NCBI RefSeq assembly: GCF_029813775.1
Contig: NZ_JARVKW010000014.1
Coordinates: forward strand, 98,017-162,016
DNA: 64,000 nt
Source of the DNA: Streptomyces sp. DH24
GTDB taxonomy: Bacteria > Actinomycetota > Actinomycetes > Streptomycetales > Streptomycetaceae
Reading direction: 5' to 3'
The notes beneath the pieces were generated by a model. It was not told the DNA's origin. It did not search any database and saw nothing but the letters and a program-made list of their open reading frames with translations. A program made the translations under genes and the position numbers. Shown here piece after piece: positions 42,988 to 51,331 of this stretch (position 1 is its first letter; every line of letters begins with the position of its first letter).

Positions 42988-43907
42988 AGCCACTGGTCCG
43001 GCCGGCCCGGCTCGCCCCCGGTGCCCGGGTGGCCGTCGTCGCGCCCAGCGGGCCCGTGCCCGAGGAGCGGCTCCAGGCCGGGCTCGACGTGCTGCGCGGC
43101 TGGGACCTCGACCCCGTGGTGGCACCCCATGTGCTCGACAGGCACGGCACGTTCGACTACCTGGCGGGCACGGACGCCGACCGGGCGGCCGACCTCCAGG
43201 CCGCCTGGTGCGAGCCGTCGGTCGACGCGGTGCTGTGCGCGCGCGGCGGATACGGGGCGCAGCGCATGGCCGACCTGCTGGACTGGGAGGCGATGCGGGC
43301 GGCCGGACCGAAGGTGTTCGTCGGCTTCAGCGACATCACCGCACTGCACGAGGCGTTCGCGACCCGCCTCGGCCTCGTCACCCTGCACGGGCCGATGGCG
43401 GCGGGCCTCGACTTCGTGAAGAACGCCCGGGCTCAGGAGCATCTGAGAGCCACCCTGTTCGCGCCGGAGACGGTCCGCACCCTGGCCTCCGGCGGCGGCG
43501 CCCTGGTCCCCGGCCGGGCGCGCGGCGTCACGCTCGGCGGGTGCCTGTCCCTGCTCGCCGCCGAACTGAGCACCCCGCACGCCCGGCCCTCGGCGCGCGG
43601 CGGGCTGCTCTGCCTGGAGGACGTCGGTGAGGAGGCGTACCGGCTGGACCGCTACCTCACCCAGCTCCTGCGCGCGGGACGGCTCGACGGGGTGCGCGGG
43701 GTGCTGCTCGGCTCGTGGGTGGACTGCGACCCGTACGACGAGGTGCGCGCGATGCTCGCCGACCGGCTCGGCGGTCTCGGGGTGCCCGTGGCGGAGGAGT
43801 TCGGATTCGGGCACTGCGAGGGCGCGCTGACCGTTCCCTTCGGGGTGGCGGCCGAACTCGACGCGGACGCGGGGACGTTGACGCTGGACGAGCCCGCCCT
43901 GCGCTGA
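42984..43907 (+). CDS. ldcA: S66 LD-carboxypeptidase (muramoyltetrapeptide type)
   Basis: 307 residues of family S66. The catalytic triad is visible: Ser116 in VGFSDITA, Glu212 in CLEDVGEEA and His277 in GFGHCEG, at nearly the same positions as in Pseudomonas LdcA. The enzyme removes the terminal D-Ala from the cytosolic muropeptide L-Ala-D-Glu-mDAP-D-Ala. Its GTG overlaps the S9 peptidase stop (GTGA). It ends the four-gene M55-M20-S9-S66 operon and makes a cell-wall peptide role for that operon likely. Confidence 0.9.
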   Translation: MKPLVRPARLAPGARVAVVAPSGPVPEERLQAGLDVLRGWDLDPVVAPHVLDRHGTFDYLAGTDADRAADLQAAWCEPSVDAVLCARGGYGAQRMADLLDWEAMRAAGPKVFVGFSDITALHEAFATRLGLVTLHGPMAAGLDFVKNARAQEHLRATLFAPETVRTLASGGGALVPGRARGVTLGGCLSLLAAELSTPHARPSARGGLLCLEDVGEEAYRLDRYLTQLLRAGRLDGVRGVLLGSWVDCDPYDEVRAMLADRLGGLGVPVAEEFGFGHCEGALTVPFGVAAELDADAGTLTLDEPALR

Positions 43908-44005
43908 TGTCACGGCGGACGGAGGCGGCGCGCGGGCCGGGCACCGGGGGCGGACCTCCACTGAATCTCCGTCAAGAAATCCCCGTGACGGTCATTGACG
44001 GGGTC

Positions 44006-44017
44006 TGACACGTGTCA
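44006..44017. promoter_or_regulatory. Perfect 12-bp palindrome upstream of the CocE-like gene
   Basis: TGACACGTGTCA, 74 bp before the start codon. TGACGGGG-type copies lie beside it (TGACGGTCATTGACGGGG). A dimeric regulator may bind here. Confidence 0.45.
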
Positions 44018-44091
44018 CAGCATGACTTCGGCCAGTACTTACTGGTCGGTATGCAGGGCAGTCCCCAGCGCGCCTCAGTGTGGAGGTCTCC

Positions 44092-45879
44092 GTGTCCCGT
44101 CGTGTGCCCAGATCCCGTGCCGCCCTCGCTCTCGTGCTGGGGGCCGCGCTCACCGCGCCCCTCGTGCAGGCCGCGCCGGCCGCGGCGAGCGGTGAGTACA
44201 CCGTCACCGCCCTGAAGTTCACCGTACGGGCGGGCGGCCGCACCTGCGCCGTCGACGCCGACCTGTACCGGCCCGCCGGTGTGGACCGGAACCGCCCGGC
44301 ACCCGCCGTCCTCGCCACCAACGGCTTCGGCGGCAGCAAGTCCGACGGCTCGACGGACGCCATCGGCAAGGCCTTCGCCCAGCGCGGCTACGTCTCCCTC
44401 GTGTACTCCGGGCTCGGCTTCGGCCGCAGCGGCTGCCTCATCTCCCTGGACGACCCGGCGATCGACGGCGTGGCCGCCTCGCAGCTGGTCGACTTCCTCG
44501 GCGGCGGGCGCGCCGCCGACGACGGCACCACAGCGGACTTCGTCACCCTGGACGGGGCCGACGACCCGCGCGTCGGCATGATCGGCGGCTCCTACGGCGG
44601 CGCCGTCCAGCTCGCGACCGCAGCCGTCGACCGGCGCGTCGACGCCCTCGTCCCCATGATCACCTGGCACGACCTGGCGTACTCGCTCGTCCCCAACAAC
44701 GCCGTGGGCGGCGAGGACGTGCCGGGCGCCTTCAAATGGCAGTGGGCCAACGGCTTCTACCTCATGGGCGAGGGCCAGCCCCTGCTGCAGCCCAGTCTGG
44801 ACCCGTCGCGCATCAACTCGGTCGACTGCCTGCACTTCGTCACCCGGGCCTGCGAGACGGTCCGCACCCTCAACTCCGGCCGGTTCCCGGCCGAGGAGGC
44901 GAAGGACATGCTCGCCTACGCGCGCAGCGTGTCGCCGGTGTCGTACCTGAGCCGGGTGAAGGCGCCCACGCTGCTCGTCCAGGGGCAGGCGGACACGCTG
45001 TTCAACCTCAACGAGGCGACGGCGACGTACCGGACGCTCACGGCGCAGGGCACGCCCACCAAGATGATCTGGCAGTCCTGGGGCCACAGCGGAGGCCTCA
45101 CCGACCCCGCCACCGGCGAACTCGACATCGCCGAGGGCAACCTGGAGACCAGCTACGTCGGCCGCCGCGTCCTGGCCTGGTTCGACCGGTACCTGCGGGC
45201 GCGGCCGGACACCGACACCGGCCCCGCCTTCGCCTACCACCGCGACTGGATCACCGACCCCGCCGACGCGTACGCCACCGCCTCCCGGCCGCCCGCCCTC
45301 AACCGGGCGCTGTACCTGTCCGGCGACGGCAAACTCGTCGACAACCGCGCCAAGGTGGCCCGCGGCAGCCGCACCTACACCAACGCCCTGGTGCCGACCA
45401 GCCACTCGGAGACCTCACTGGCCGGGATCATCGGGCAGCCCGACCCGGCGCCGTACGACACGCCGGGCACCCATCTGGCCTGGACGAGCGCACCGCTGGA
45501 GCGCCCCCTCGACGTGGTGGGCGCCCCCACGGCCCGGCTGAAGGTCGTCTCACCGCAGGCCGAGCTGACCCAGGACTCCGGCGATCACGCCGACCGGCTG
45601 GTGCTGTTCGCCAAGCTGTACGACGTGGCGCCCGACGGCACGCGGACGCTGGTGCACCGGCTGGTCGCGCCGGTCCGGGTGCCCGACGTGACCGAGAGCT
45701 TCACTGTGACGCTGCCCGGGATCGTGCACCGCTACGAGCCCGGCCACCGGCTGCGGTTCGTGATCGCCGCGAGCGACGGCGCGTACGGCGGGAACCGCGG
45801 CGTCAAACCGGTGACCGTGGTCAGCGCGCCGGACGACACGGGGGTGCTGCGGCTGCCGGTGGCCGGGGCGACCCCCTGA
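44092..45879 (+). CDS. Secreted CocE/NonD-type (S15) hydrolase
   Basis: 595 residues with a signal peptide (RRVPRSRAALALVLGAALT, then AAPAAAS). The alpha/beta-hydrolase domain has nucleophile Ser in MIGGSYGGAV, Asp in QGQADTLFNL and His in WGHSGG; a C-terminal jelly-roll of about 150 residues follows, the X-Pro dipeptidyl-peptidase C-domain. It is secreted; the family includes X-Pro dipeptidyl-peptidases, cocaine esterase and acyltransferases. GTG 44092 is chosen because GGAGG lies 5 nt upstream (GTG 44080 is not spaced properly). Its 183-bp upstream gap holds a 12-bp palindrome. Confidence 0.88.
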   Translation: MSRRVPRSRAALALVLGAALTAPLVQAAPAAASGEYTVTALKFTVRAGGRTCAVDADLYRPAGVDRNRPAPAVLATNGFGGSKSDGSTDAIGKAFAQRGYVSLVYSGLGFGRSGCLISLDDPAIDGVAASQLVDFLGGGRAADDGTTADFVTLDGADDPRVGMIGGSYGGAVQLATAAVDRRVDALVPMITWHDLAYSLVPNNAVGGEDVPGAFKWQWANGFYLMGEGQPLLQPSLDPSRINSVDCLHFVTRACETVRTLNSGRFPAEEAKDMLAYARSVSPVSYLSRVKAPTLLVQGQADTLFNLNEATATYRTLTAQGTPTKMIWQSWGHSGGLTDPATGELDIAEGNLETSYVGRRVLAWFDRYLRARPDTDTGPAFAYHRDWITDPADAYATASRPPALNRALYLSGDGKLVDNRAKVARGSRTYTNALVPTSHSETSLAGIIGQPDPAPYDTPGTHLAWTSAPLERPLDVVGAPTARLKVVSPQAELTQDSGDHADRLVLFAKLYDVAPDGTRTLVHRLVAPVRVPDVTESFTVTLPGIVHRYEPGHRLRFVIAASDGAYGGNRGVKPVTVVSAPDDTGVLRLPVAGATP

Positions 45880-45908
45880 GCGGCCCGGCGGCGTCGTAGG
45901 GTGGCGGG

Positions 45909-46460
45909 GTGCCGCACGACGCTTCCCGCCACCTCGCCACGGGCCCACGGGTGGGCATCCGCCACTTCACGTACGCGGACGGCGCCGAGTTCACCGCGCG
46001 CGTCCGGGAGAGCCGGGACCTGCACCACCCGTGGCTGTTCCCGCCCGACGACGCGGACGCCTACACCGCGTACACGAGGCGGGTGACCGAGGACCCCACC
46101 AAGGCGGGGTTCCTGGTGTGCGAGCGCGGCAGCGGCGCCATCGCCGGGTTCGTCACCGTCAACAACATCGTGCGGGGCGCCTTCCACAGCGGCGCCCTCG
46201 GCTACGGGGCCTTCGCGCACGCGGCCGGGCGGGGGCTGATGAAGGAAGGGCTGAACCTGGTGGTGCGGTACGCGTTCGGCCCGATGCGGCTGCACCGGCT
46301 GGAGATCAACGCCCAGCCCGCCAACGCCGCCTCCGTCGCCCTGGCCGCCGCCTGCGGGTTCCGGCTGGAGGGCTTCTCACCGAAGATGCTGTTCATCGAC
46401 GGGGCCTGGCGCGACCACGAACGCTGGGCGATCACCGCCGAGACGGTGAACGACGCCTGA
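45909..46460 (+). CDS. GNAT acetyltransferase, RimJ/RimL type
   Basis: 183 residues of the GNAT fold; the acetyl-CoA region is seen in the block SGALGYGAFAHAAGRGLMKEGL and HRLEINAQPANAASVALA. RimJ/RimL-like members acetylate protein N-termini or small amines. The GTG start is 29 bp after the hydrolase stop; no strong ribosome site. Substrate unknown. Confidence 0.85.
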   Translation: MPHDASRHLATGPRVGIRHFTYADGAEFTARVRESRDLHHPWLFPPDDADAYTAYTRRVTEDPTKAGFLVCERGSGAIAGFVTVNNIVRGAFHSGALGYGAFAHAAGRGLMKEGLNLVVRYAFGPMRLHRLEINAQPANAASVALAAACGFRLEGFSPKMLFIDGAWRDHERWAITAETVNDA

Positions 46461-46526
46461 CACGCCCGGCGCCGCGCAAAACCCGAGGCGCGGCGCCCCT
46501 GTTCAGCTCACCGGCGAGCGGCTTCC

Positions 46527-48506
46527 ATGGTGATCGTGACGACGATCCGACGCGAGGTACTGACACTGCCCGCCGCGCCGCTGGGCCCCGACAACCCGCT
46601 GCCGCCGCTGCGGCCCCTCGACGAGACGCACCGCATCGAGGACCGCGACAAGGAGGGCATGCCGCGCGACATGGCCCGCCAGATCGGCCACGAGCCACTG
46701 CGCAGCCTCCTGCCCGAGCCCGTCCGCGACGGCTACGACCGCACCCGCGCCCCCCGTGGCATCGACGCCCTCGTCATCGAGAACGACCGGCTGAGAGCCA
46801 CCGTCCTGCCCGGCCTCGGCGGCCGGATCGCCTCCCTCTTCCACAAGCCCACCGGCCGCGAACTCCTCTACCGCAACCCGGTGTTCCAGCCCGCGAACTT
46901 CGCCCTCAACGGCGCCTGGTACTCCGGCGGCATCGAATGGAACATCGGCGCCACCGGCCACACCACCCTGTCCTGCGCACCCCTGCACGCCGCCCGCGTC
47001 CCCGCACCCGACGGCACGGACATGCTGCGCCTGTGGGAATGGGAACGGCTGCGCGACCTGCCCTTCCAGGCCGACCTGTGGCTGCCCGACGGCTCCGACT
47101 TCCTGTACGTCGGCGTCCGCGTCCGCAATCCCCACGAACGGCCCGCGCCCCTGTACTGGTGGTCCAACACCGCCGTGCCCGAGGACCGCCGGGTACTCGT
47201 CCCCGCCGACACCGCCTGGCAGTTCAGCTACGAACGCAGGCTGCGCCGCGTACCGGTCCCCGTGTCCGACGGCATCGACCGCACCTACCCGGCGAACAGC
47301 ACGTACGCCGCCGACTGGTTCTACGAGGTGCCGGACGGCCGGCGCCGCTGGATCGCCGCCCTCGACGCCGACGGGCACGGGCTGGTGCAGACGTCCACCG
47401 ACGTGCTGCGCGGCCGGAAACTGTTCGTCTGGGGCACCGGACCCGGCGGACGGCGCTGGCAGGAGTGGCTCACCGAACCGGGCACCGGCGGCTACTGCGA
47501 GATCCAGGCCGGACTCGCCCGCACCCAGCTGGAACACGTACCGCTGGACGCGGAGAGCGAGGTGTCATGGCTGGAGGCCTACGGGCCGCTCCACGCGCCG
47601 CCCGCCGGACAGTGGCACGCCGTGCTGAGCGAGGCCGAGGCCCGGCTGGAGACCGCGCTGCCGCGCGCTGACGTCGACGCCGCGTACGCCGCCTGGCTGC
47701 CGCACGCCGACACCGACACCGGCGAGCCGCTCGCCACCGGCTCCGGCTGGGGCGCGCTCGAAGTGCTGCGCGCCGGCTGGAAACTGCCCGGCACGCCCTT
47801 CCCGGAGAGCACGCTCGGCGCCGCCCAGGAACCCTGGCTGCACCTGCTGCGCGCCGGGTCCGTGCCCGAACCCGACCGCGCGGAGCCGCCCGGCCCGACC
47901 CTCGTCGCGCCGCACTGGCGGGACATGCTGGAGACCGCGCCCGCCACCCCGCACACCGAATACCACCTCGGCGTCGCCCAGTGGCACGCCGGCGACCGGG
48001 CGCAGGCCGAACGCAGCTGGGAACGCGGCCTGCGGCACGCCCCCACGGTGTGGCCGATGCTGCGCTGCCTCGCCGTCGCCGACCAGGAGGGCGGCAACCC
48101 CGAGCGGGCCGCCGACCGGTACGCCGAGGCCTTCGACGACCTGTGCCGGGAACGGGGCGACGTCGGCGGCGACGTCCACGAGCGGTGGGTGGCGGCCACC
48201 GCGGCGCTGGGCCGCGAGGCCGTCGGGGCACTGCTCGCCGTCGGGCGGACCGCCGACGCGCGGGCCGTGTGGCGGCGGCTGGACCGGGCGACGCGGGCGC
48301 GCGGCCGGTTCCGGCTGACCGAGGCGGGGCTGCTGCTCGCCGAGGGGCGGCGCGAACAGGCCCGCGCCGTGTTCGACGCGGGCTTCGAGGTCGCCGATCT
48401 GCGGGAGGGGGCCGAGGACATCGCCCTGCTGCGGGCGGGCGTCGGCGGCGACGAACCGCTGCCGGCCCGGTACGACTTCCGGATGCGGCCCGACCCGGGC
48501 CCGTGA
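46527..48506 (+). CDS. DUF5107 protein with mutarotase-like and TPR parts
   Basis: 659 residues. The first half (about 55-370) has a DUF5107/aldose-1-epimerase-like beta-supersandwich (VLPGLGGRIASLFHKPTGRELLYRN, GGIEWNIG, YWWSNTAVPE). The second half is TPR-like (AHWRDMLETAPATPHTEYHLG to ARAVFDAGFEVADLR). Catalytic residues cannot be assigned. Such proteins occur near carbohydrate genes; here no sugar genes are next to it. Function unknown; cytosolic by absence of a signal peptide. Confidence 0.75.
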   Translation: MVIVTTIRREVLTLPAAPLGPDNPLPPLRPLDETHRIEDRDKEGMPRDMARQIGHEPLRSLLPEPVRDGYDRTRAPRGIDALVIENDRLRATVLPGLGGRIASLFHKPTGRELLYRNPVFQPANFALNGAWYSGGIEWNIGATGHTTLSCAPLHAARVPAPDGTDMLRLWEWERLRDLPFQADLWLPDGSDFLYVGVRVRNPHERPAPLYWWSNTAVPEDRRVLVPADTAWQFSYERRLRRVPVPVSDGIDRTYPANSTYAADWFYEVPDGRRRWIAALDADGHGLVQTSTDVLRGRKLFVWGTGPGGRRWQEWLTEPGTGGYCEIQAGLARTQLEHVPLDAESEVSWLEAYGPLHAPPAGQWHAVLSEAEARLETALPRADVDAAYAAWLPHADTDTGEPLATGSGWGALEVLRAGWKLPGTPFPESTLGAAQEPWLHLLRAGSVPEPDRAEPPGPTLVAPHWRDMLETAPATPHTEYHLGVAQWHAGDRAQAERSWERGLRHAPTVWPMLRCLAVADQEGGNPERAADRYAEAFDDLCRERGDVGGDVHERWVAATAALGREAVGALLAVGRTADARAVWRRLDRATRARGRFRLTEAGLLLAEGRREQARAVFDAGFEVADLREGAEDIALLRAGVGGDEPLPARYDFRMRPDPGP

Positions 48507-48539
48507 CGGGCGGGGCCGGGCGCTCCCCGGGGTGCCGGT

Positions 48540-48887
48540 CTACTGGCGGCGGTCCACGTACTCGTACACCGCGCCGTCCGGATGCATCGCGATCAGGTTG
48601 CGGCCCGCGGGCGTCGCCACCGGGCCCGCGACGATGCGGGCGCCCAGGTCGCTGAGCACCTGGTGCACCTCGTCGACGTCCGTGACGGCGATGGTCGCCG
48701 CCACCTTGCGCAGCACCTCGAGTTGGGCCTTCGGGCCGCTCATCAGCAGAAAGCACCCGACCGCCGCCACCTGTACGCCGCCGCGCTCGAAGCGGTGCGC
48801 CGTGCCGCCCGCGAGGCGTTCGTAGAAGGGGACCGCGGTCTCCAGGTCGTCGACGCAAACGCGCAGCGTGGCTCCCAGAATGTCCAT
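48540..48887 (-). CDS. VOC-superfamily (glyoxalase-like) protein
   Basis: 115 residues of the vicinal oxygen chelate fold, two beta-alpha-beta-beta-beta units: LRVCVDDLETAVPFYERLAGG and IAVTDVDEVHQVLSDLGARIV, ending in HPDGAVYEYVDR. Metal residues are plausible (His97-region and Glu near the C-terminus) but not certain. Members include glyoxalase I, dioxygenases and antibiotic-binding proteins. It converges on the DUF5107 gene with 33 bp between stops. Confidence 0.8.
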   Translation of the reverse strand: MDILGATLRVCVDDLETAVPFYERLAGGTAHRFERGGVQVAAVGCFLLMSGPKAQLEVLRKVAATIAVTDVDEVHQVLSDLGARIVAGPVATPAGRNLIAMHPDGAVYEYVDRRQ

Positions 48888-48981
48888 GCGGACGAGCCTA
48901 GTTGGGGACGGTCCGGGACGGTGATCGTTTCACACGATCCCCGTCGACCTCCCCGGCCCCGCCGCCGGGCCGCGCGGCGGT

Positions 48982-50073
48982 TCACGCCACCCGGAACCCG
49001 GCGATCTCCTCCGCCCGCAGCGTCAGCCCGTGGCCGAGGCCCGCCGACGGGGAGACCGTGCCGCCCGTGGGGTCCAGGGCGCCGTCGAAGAACATGTCCT
49101 CGATGCGGACGTGGTCGTGGAACCACTCGATGTGCCGCAGGTTGGGAACCGCCGCGGCCAGTGCGGCGTGGGCGTGCGGGGCGCCGTGCGCGGACACGTC
49201 GAGCCCGTGCGCCTGAGCCAGCGCCGCCGCCCGCAGGAACTCCGTGGGACCACCGCAGCGCGTCGCGTCGATCTGCAGGCAGTCCACCGCCCCGGCCGTG
49301 ATCAGGCGCGCGAAGGACGGCAGGTCGTAACCGTACTCACCGGCCGCCACGTCGCACACCAGCGCGTCCCGGACCAGCCGCAGCCCCGCCGGGTCGTCCG
49401 GCGGCACCGGTTCCTCGAACCAGCCGACCCCGTGCTCGGCGAGCGCCAGGCCCACCCGCACCGCCTGCTTGCGGGTGTACGCGCCGTCGGCGTCGACGTA
49501 CAACTCCGCCTCGTGGCCGATCACTTGGCGGGCCGCGCGCACCCGGGCCAGGTCACGCGTCACCTCCCGCCCCCGGCCGCCGCCGATCTTCATCTTGACG
49601 CGCGGGATGTGCTGCCCGTGCACCCAGCCGTTCAACTGGGCCGCCAGGTGCGTGTCGTGGTACGTCGTGAACCCGCCGCTGCCGTACACCGGGACCCGCT
49701 CGCGGCAGGCGCCCAGCAGCCGCACCAGGGGCAGTTCGAGCAGCCGGGCCTTGAGGTCCCACAGGGCGAGGTCCAGCGCCGAGATCGCGCCGGCGGCGAT
49801 GCCGGGCCGGCCCGCGTTGCGGACGGCGCGGCACATCGCCTCGTGCGCGGCCGGGACGTCCAGGGCGCCGCGGCCCTCGACGAGCGGCGCCAGACACTCC
49901 GACAGGAAGTCACCGACCGCCGCCGGACCGTACGTCCAGCCCGTGCCGGTCGCGTGGCCCGCCGACACCTCGACGATCACCACGGTCGTCGTGTCCCAGG
50001 CCAGCGTGCCGTCGGCCTCCGGCGCGTCGGTCGGCACCGTGTAGACGGACACCGCCGGTCGGCGCAGCCTCAT
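48982..50073 (-). CDS. Enolase-superfamily (mandelate racemase-like) enzyme
   Basis: 363 residues. The TIM barrel has KMK (catalytic Lys pair) in RVKMKIGGG, metal Asp/Glu in YVDADGAY, WFEEPVPPDD and AAGEYGYD, and His in SAHGAPHAHA. This subset matches the mandelate racemase/galactonate dehydratase subgroup that abstracts a proton alpha to a carboxylate. Substrate cannot be read. ATG 50073 is chosen (AGGGG at 6 nt); GTG 50079 is in frame. It lies 22 bp after an LLM oxidoreductase gene on the same strand. Confidence 0.87.
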   Translation of the reverse strand: MRLRRPAVSVYTVPTDAPEADGTLAWDTTTVVIVEVSAGHATGTGWTYGPAAVGDFLSECLAPLVEGRGALDVPAAHEAMCRAVRNAGRPGIAAGAISALDLALWDLKARLLELPLVRLLGACRERVPVYGSGGFTTYHDTHLAAQLNGWVHGQHIPRVKMKIGGGRGREVTRDLARVRAARQVIGHEAELYVDADGAYTRKQAVRVGLALAEHGVGWFEEPVPPDDPAGLRLVRDALVCDVAAGEYGYDLPSFARLITAGAVDCLQIDATRCGGPTEFLRAAALAQAHGLDVSAHGAPHAHAALAAAVPNLRHIEWFHDHVRIEDMFFDGALDPTGGTVSPSAGLGHGLTLRAEEIAGFRVA

Positions 50074-50095
50074 CGTCACCCCCTGGTTCCCGCGC

Positions 50096-51058
50096 TCAGG
50101 CGTCCCGCTGGAGCTGCGGCAGCACTTTCGTGCGGTAGAAGTCGAAGAAGCCGCGCAGGTCGGGGCCGATCTGGTTCACGTAGATCCGGTCGAAGCCGGC
50201 CTCGGCGAACCGCCTGAGCTCCGCCACGTGCTCGTCCACGTCCGCGCCGCACACCCGGCTCTCGCGCACCATGTCCTCGGTGACCAGCGACTGCGCCTGT
50301 TCGAAGTGCTTCGGCGAGGGCAGCACCTGGCCCAGCTCGCCGGGCAGCTGCTCGTTCGCCCACAGGCGGTGCACGGTGCGTACCGCCGCGTCGCGGTCCG
50401 TGTCGTAGCAGACCTTGGTGCCGCCGCTGACGGGTTTCCCGCCGCCCCCGCCCTTGCGGTACTGCTCCACCATCGTCGGGTCCGGCATCATCGTGATGTA
50501 GCCGTCGCCGACCCGGGCCGCCAGCTTGGTCGCCGCGGGGCCGAAGCCGGAGATGTCGACCGGGACGGGCTCGTCGGGCACGGTGTAGAGGCGGGCGTTC
50601 TCCACGGTGTAGTGCGTGCCGTGGTGGTTGACCTCCTCGCCCGTGAACAGCCGGCGCATCACCTGGATCGCCTCCTCCAGCATCTCCAGGCGCACATGGG
50701 CGGGTGGCCAGGCGTCGCCGAGGATGTGCTCGTTGAGGGCCTCGCCGGTGCCGACGCCCAGCCGGAACCGGCCGCCCGTCATCACCGCGCTCGTCGCGGC
50801 GGCCTGCGCCACGACCGCCGGGTGCATCCGCACGGTCGGGCAGGTCACGGCCGTCTCGACCGGCAGGGACACGGCCTCCGACAGCGCGCCGATCACCGAC
50901 CACACGAACGGGCTCTGGCCCTGCTCGCCGTTCCAGGGGTGGTAGTGGTCCGAGATCCACAGCGACTGGAAACCGGCCTGCTCGGCCATCCGGGCCTGCT
51001 CGATCAGCTCGGCGGGACCGTACTGCTCGCACGAGAGGAAGTAGCCGTATTCGGGCAT
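50096..51058 (-). CDS. F420-dependent LLM-class oxidoreductase (TIGR03557-like)
   Basis: 320 residues, luciferase-like TIM barrel: EYGYFLSCEQYGP start, LWISDHYHPWNGEQGQSPF, TAVTCPTVRMHPAVVAQAA, LGVGTGEALNEHI and DRIYVNQIGPD, as in the F420-linked glucose-6-phosphate-dehydrogenase-like family. It probably uses coenzyme F420, which Streptomyces makes. GGAGG lies 8 nt before the ATG. The downstream dehydratase-like gene on the same strand may share its transcript. Confidence 0.87.
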   Translation of the reverse strand: MPEYGYFLSCEQYGPAELIEQARMAEQAGFQSLWISDHYHPWNGEQGQSPFVWSVIGALSEAVSLPVETAVTCPTVRMHPAVVAQAAATSAVMTGGRFRLGVGTGEALNEHILGDAWPPAHVRLEMLEEAIQVMRRLFTGEEVNHHGTHYTVENARLYTVPDEPVPVDISGFGPAATKLAARVGDGYITMMPDPTMVEQYRKGGGGGKPVSGGTKVCYDTDRDAAVRTVHRLWANEQLPGELGQVLPSPKHFEQAQSLVTEDMVRESRVCGADVDEHVAELRRFAEAGFDRIYVNQIGPDLRGFFDFYRTKVLPQLQRDA

Positions 51059-51210
51059 GGGGGTGCGCCTCCGAGGTGACGGGCTCCCCCTGCCCGGGTC
51101 CGAGCCCGGCGAGGGGGCGGGGGTGGAACCTCCGAGTACCCGGCGTCGGAGCGGGAAACCGGCCGGTCGGGGCGTCGGGGAGGGGCCGGTGCCCGGCCTG
51201 CCGAGGGCCG

Positions 51211-51282
51211 GGCGACGTTGGTCCGACCGGGCCTGGCGACGTCGGGCCCACCGGGCCGGGCGACGTTTGGCCCACCGGGCCG
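51211..51282. repeat. Three tandem 24-bp repeats in a divergent gap
   Basis: Units at 51211-51234, 51235-51258 and 51259-51282 follow GGCGACGTxxGGxCCxACCGGGCC. They lie between the LLM gene (minus) and the NDH-2 gene (plus), in a 273-bp gap with no other gene. The period is a multiple of three, so it would keep frame if read, but no credible gene covers it. Confidence 0.8.
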
Positions 51283-51331
51283 GGGGGACGCGGAAGGCTC
51301 CCGAGGTACGCGACAGCCCCGGAGGCGAACC

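Noticed and set aside
39661..43125. Long minus-strand frame of 1,154 codons opposite the peptidase operon
   Set aside because: Shadow of the plus-strand M20/S9/S66 genes; no start signal and no domain.
51211..51282. Collagen-like GP-rich reading of the 24-bp repeats
   Set aside because: The frames that read it run from the gap into the NDH-2 gene out of frame, with no ribosome site or family match; better seen as a DNA repeat.
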